A DNA stretch of 6,934 nucleotides from Bacillota bacterium. Its GTDB lineage: Bacteria > Bacillota > UBA4882 > UBA10575. Both the position numbers and the translations under genes were made by a program. The stretch spans positions 1 to 6,934 of the forward strand of contig JAAYMP010000165.1 in NCBI GenBank assembly GCA_012521315.1. The letters run 5' to 3'. A model generated the notes under the pieces. The model ran no database searches. It was not told where the DNA came from and saw nothing but the letters and a program-made list of their open reading frames with translations. Of this stretch, positions 6,275 to 6,934 are shown piece by piece. Positions within the stretch are counted from its first letter, which is position 1. Each line of letters begins with the position of its first letter.

Positions 6275-6420
6275 TTGTTCTACTCCTTGTACCGCTCGTC
6301 ATTCCGCTAATTGTTCTACTCGTTATTATGCCCGTCAAGCCGTTAGGTCTACTCGTCACTTTGCTTCGTCAAGCCGCTCGTTCGTCTCCTCGCTTTCTCC
6401 CTCGTCAAGCTGTCCGGCAA
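6275..6420. repeat. Degenerate tandem repeat of about 36 bp crossing the flgJ stop codon
   Basis: Four consecutive units can be laid out: 6275-6310 (36), 6311-6346 (36), 6347-6380 (34) and 6381-6420 (40). A partial fifth may begin at 6421. Units 1 and 2 share 26 of 36 bases without gaps. Anchors recur at regular spacing: TCTACTC at 6279, 6315 and 6348, and CGTCAAGC at 6333, 6367 and 6403. The right two units lie inside the flgJ coding region (read from the - strand) and encode most of its acidic tail; the left two are downstream of the stop. A further related unit may lie at 6145-6176. Copies are adjacent with no unique spacers, so this is a diverged tandem repeat, not a CRISPR array. Confidence 0.7.
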
Positions 6421-6751
6421 TTCGTTCGTCCATCCCCTTGATCGTCTGCGCTTTCGTCCGCTCAAGCAGCGCCCGCATAATGCTCTCGGTCAGGCCCAAG
6501 CCCGGATTCTTCGCCATCTCCTTGGCGATGAACTCCGCAAACATACTGCGGAAATACTCGCCCTGGACACCCTGGCCGAATAGGCTGGTATCGCCCTGCA
6601 TCACTTCCACCATCTTTTGGAGGAGGATGGCCTCAAATTCCCGGCACTTTTCCCGTAAGCGCTGCTCTTCCTCGCTCACCGCCGGCTGCTGCGGCCTGGC
6701 CGGCGCCGAATTACTTATGGCCGTTTGTACCGTCTGTGCATCGATCCTCAT
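6356..6751 (-). CDS. flgJ: FlgJ-like flagellar rod-binding protein, rod-binding domain only
   Basis: The family acts in flagellar rod assembly in the cell envelope. From ATG 6751 the product has 131 residues. Residues about 30-97 show the rod-binding (FlgJ N-terminal) pattern: LREKCREFEAILLQKMVEVM (32-51), a glycine-rich linker SLFGQGVQGEYFRSMFAEF (56-74), then AKEMAKNPGLGLTESIMRAL (76-95). There is no C-terminal glucosaminidase domain like that of Salmonella FlgJ. Short forms of this kind are common outside gamma-proteobacteria, with a separate hydrolase. Residues 107-131 form a hydrophilic acidic tail rich in D, E and R, encoded by the degenerate DNA repeat. ATG 6751 is preferred over GTG 6757, since the GGGGG at 6761-6765 is 9 nt from the ATG but only 3 nt from the GTG. 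It lies 33 nt downstream of flgI, the normal flgI-flgJ order. Confidence 0.88.
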   Translation of the reverse strand: MRIDAQTVQTAISNSAPARPQQPAVSEEEQRLREKCREFEAILLQKMVEVMQGDTSLFGQGVQGEYFRSMFAEFIAKEMAKNPGLGLTESIMRALLERTKAQTIKGMDERIAGQLDEGESEETNERLDEAK

Positions 6752-6757
6752 CGTCAC

Positions 6758-6765
6758 TTTCCCCC
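6758..6765 (-). promoter_or_regulatory. Probable ribosome binding site of flgJ (GGGGGAAA)
   Basis: On the - strand GGGGGAAA runs from 6765 to 6758, in the short flgI-flgJ gap. The G-run ends 9 nt before ATG 6751. It is a weaker match than the pur operon sites but is the only purine-rich candidate. Confidence 0.45.
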
Positions 6766-6784
6766 GATCAAAACGCCATCCCGG

Positions 6785-6934
6785 TTACCGGATCTCCAAA
6801 ACGCCGTACAAAGCCCCGGCTTGGTCAATGGCAATAATCAGATTGATGATATCCTGCGGGGTTGCCCCCACCGCATTTAAAGCCTGGACAATTTCGGCCA
6901 GGGAAGTACCGGCGGGCAACGCCACCAGGGCACC
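6785..6934 (-). CDS. flgI: Flagellar P-ring protein FlgI, C-terminal 49 residues, truncated by window edge
   Basis: The - strand frame entering at 6934 is open to a TAA at 6787-6785. The peptide GALVALPAGTSLAEIVQALN, continuing AVGATPQDIINLIIAIDQAG and ALYGVLEIR, matches the C-terminus of FlgI: a 'G.tl.e.v.aLNa.Ga.P.DlI.IlqaikaaGAL.a.l.i' pattern at the very end of the protein. FlgI is exported to the periplasm, where it forms the P-ring around the flagellar rod at the peptidoglycan. The signal peptide and body lie beyond the right edge. flgJ follows after 33 nt, which supports co-transcription and both identifications. Confidence 0.9.
   Translation of the reverse strand, partial: GALVALPAGTSLAEIVQALNAVGATPQDIINLIIAIDQAGALYGVLEIR

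Larger units (their letters stand above)
5995..6355. other. Convergent intergenic region, AT-rich then repeat-rich, no supported gene
   Basis: This 361-bp stretch lies between the convergent ends of purD and flgJ. The left part (to about 6119) is strikingly AT-rich: 10 of 60 bases in 6061-6120 are G or C, while the flanking genes are GC-rich. It has no ribosome-site-supported reading frame. A hairpin terminator is at 6120-6150. The right part contains short duplications, four CGCCA words and the degenerate 36-bp repeats described separately. Reading frames here are short, lack ribosome sites and show no family resemblance. A small RNA cannot be excluded. Confidence 0.7.

Noticed and set aside
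6125..6310. Possible 61-codon gene on the + strand
   Set aside because: It starts inside the terminator hairpin, has no ribosome site, and its sequence is composed of the intergenic repeats.
6275..6356. Frameshifted extension of flgJ past its stop (about 30 open codons in another - strand frame)
   Set aside because: No slippery site is evident, and the open frame follows from the repeat sequence. It is worth revisiting only if relatives have longer FlgJ tails.
6275..6420. CRISPR array, because the repeat period is about 36 bp
   Set aside because: Units are adjacent with no unique spacers, strongly diverged from each other, and partly inside a coding gene.

Overview
This window is mostly ordinary core metabolism. 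It holds the distal half of a Firmicutes-type purine biosynthesis operon on the + strand, converging on two flagellar basal-body genes on the - strand, with a repeat-rich intergenic region between them. The + strand order is purL (last 23 codons), purF, purM, purN, purH, purD. This matches the tail of the Bacillus-type order (…purQ-L-F-M-N-H-D). Together these genes cover PRPP to phosphoribosylamine (PurF), glycine ligation (PurD), first formylation (PurN), second amidation (PurL), AIR ring closure (PurM), and the last two steps to IMP (PurH). The genes overlap or lie within about 21 nt of each other, so they are very probably co-transcribed and partly translationally coupled. The operon start, and any PurR box or riboswitch, lies left of the window.

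From 5995 to 6355 there is no convincing gene. The first part is extremely AT-rich (10 G/C in the 60 bases 6061-6120), against a GC-rich coding background. At 6120-6150 there is a perfect 9-bp hairpin followed by a T tract. It ends the pur operon and could also work in the opposite direction. After it come a 9-bp tandem duplication, a cluster of four CGCCA words, and a degenerate tandem repeat of about 36 bp. The repeat continues across the flgJ stop codon into the coding sequence for the acidic FlgJ C-terminus. This is the least explained structure in the window.

On the - strand, 6934 down to 6356, are the 3' end of flgI (P-ring protein) and a complete short flgJ (rod-binding domain only, no peptidoglycan hydrolase domain), in the usual flgI-flgJ order.

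Organism: the pur gene order, a [4Fe-4S]-type PurF with propeptide, and strong GGAGG ribosome binding sites point to the Firmicutes (Bacillota). A P-ring gene is expected in bacteria with an outer membrane. The combination suggests a GC-rich diderm or diderm-derived Firmicute (for example Negativicutes, Halanaerobiales or Limnochordia-like lineages). This is inference, not identification. I found no mobile element, CRISPR array, defence system or RNA gene, and no convincing sign of an undescribed enzymatic system.
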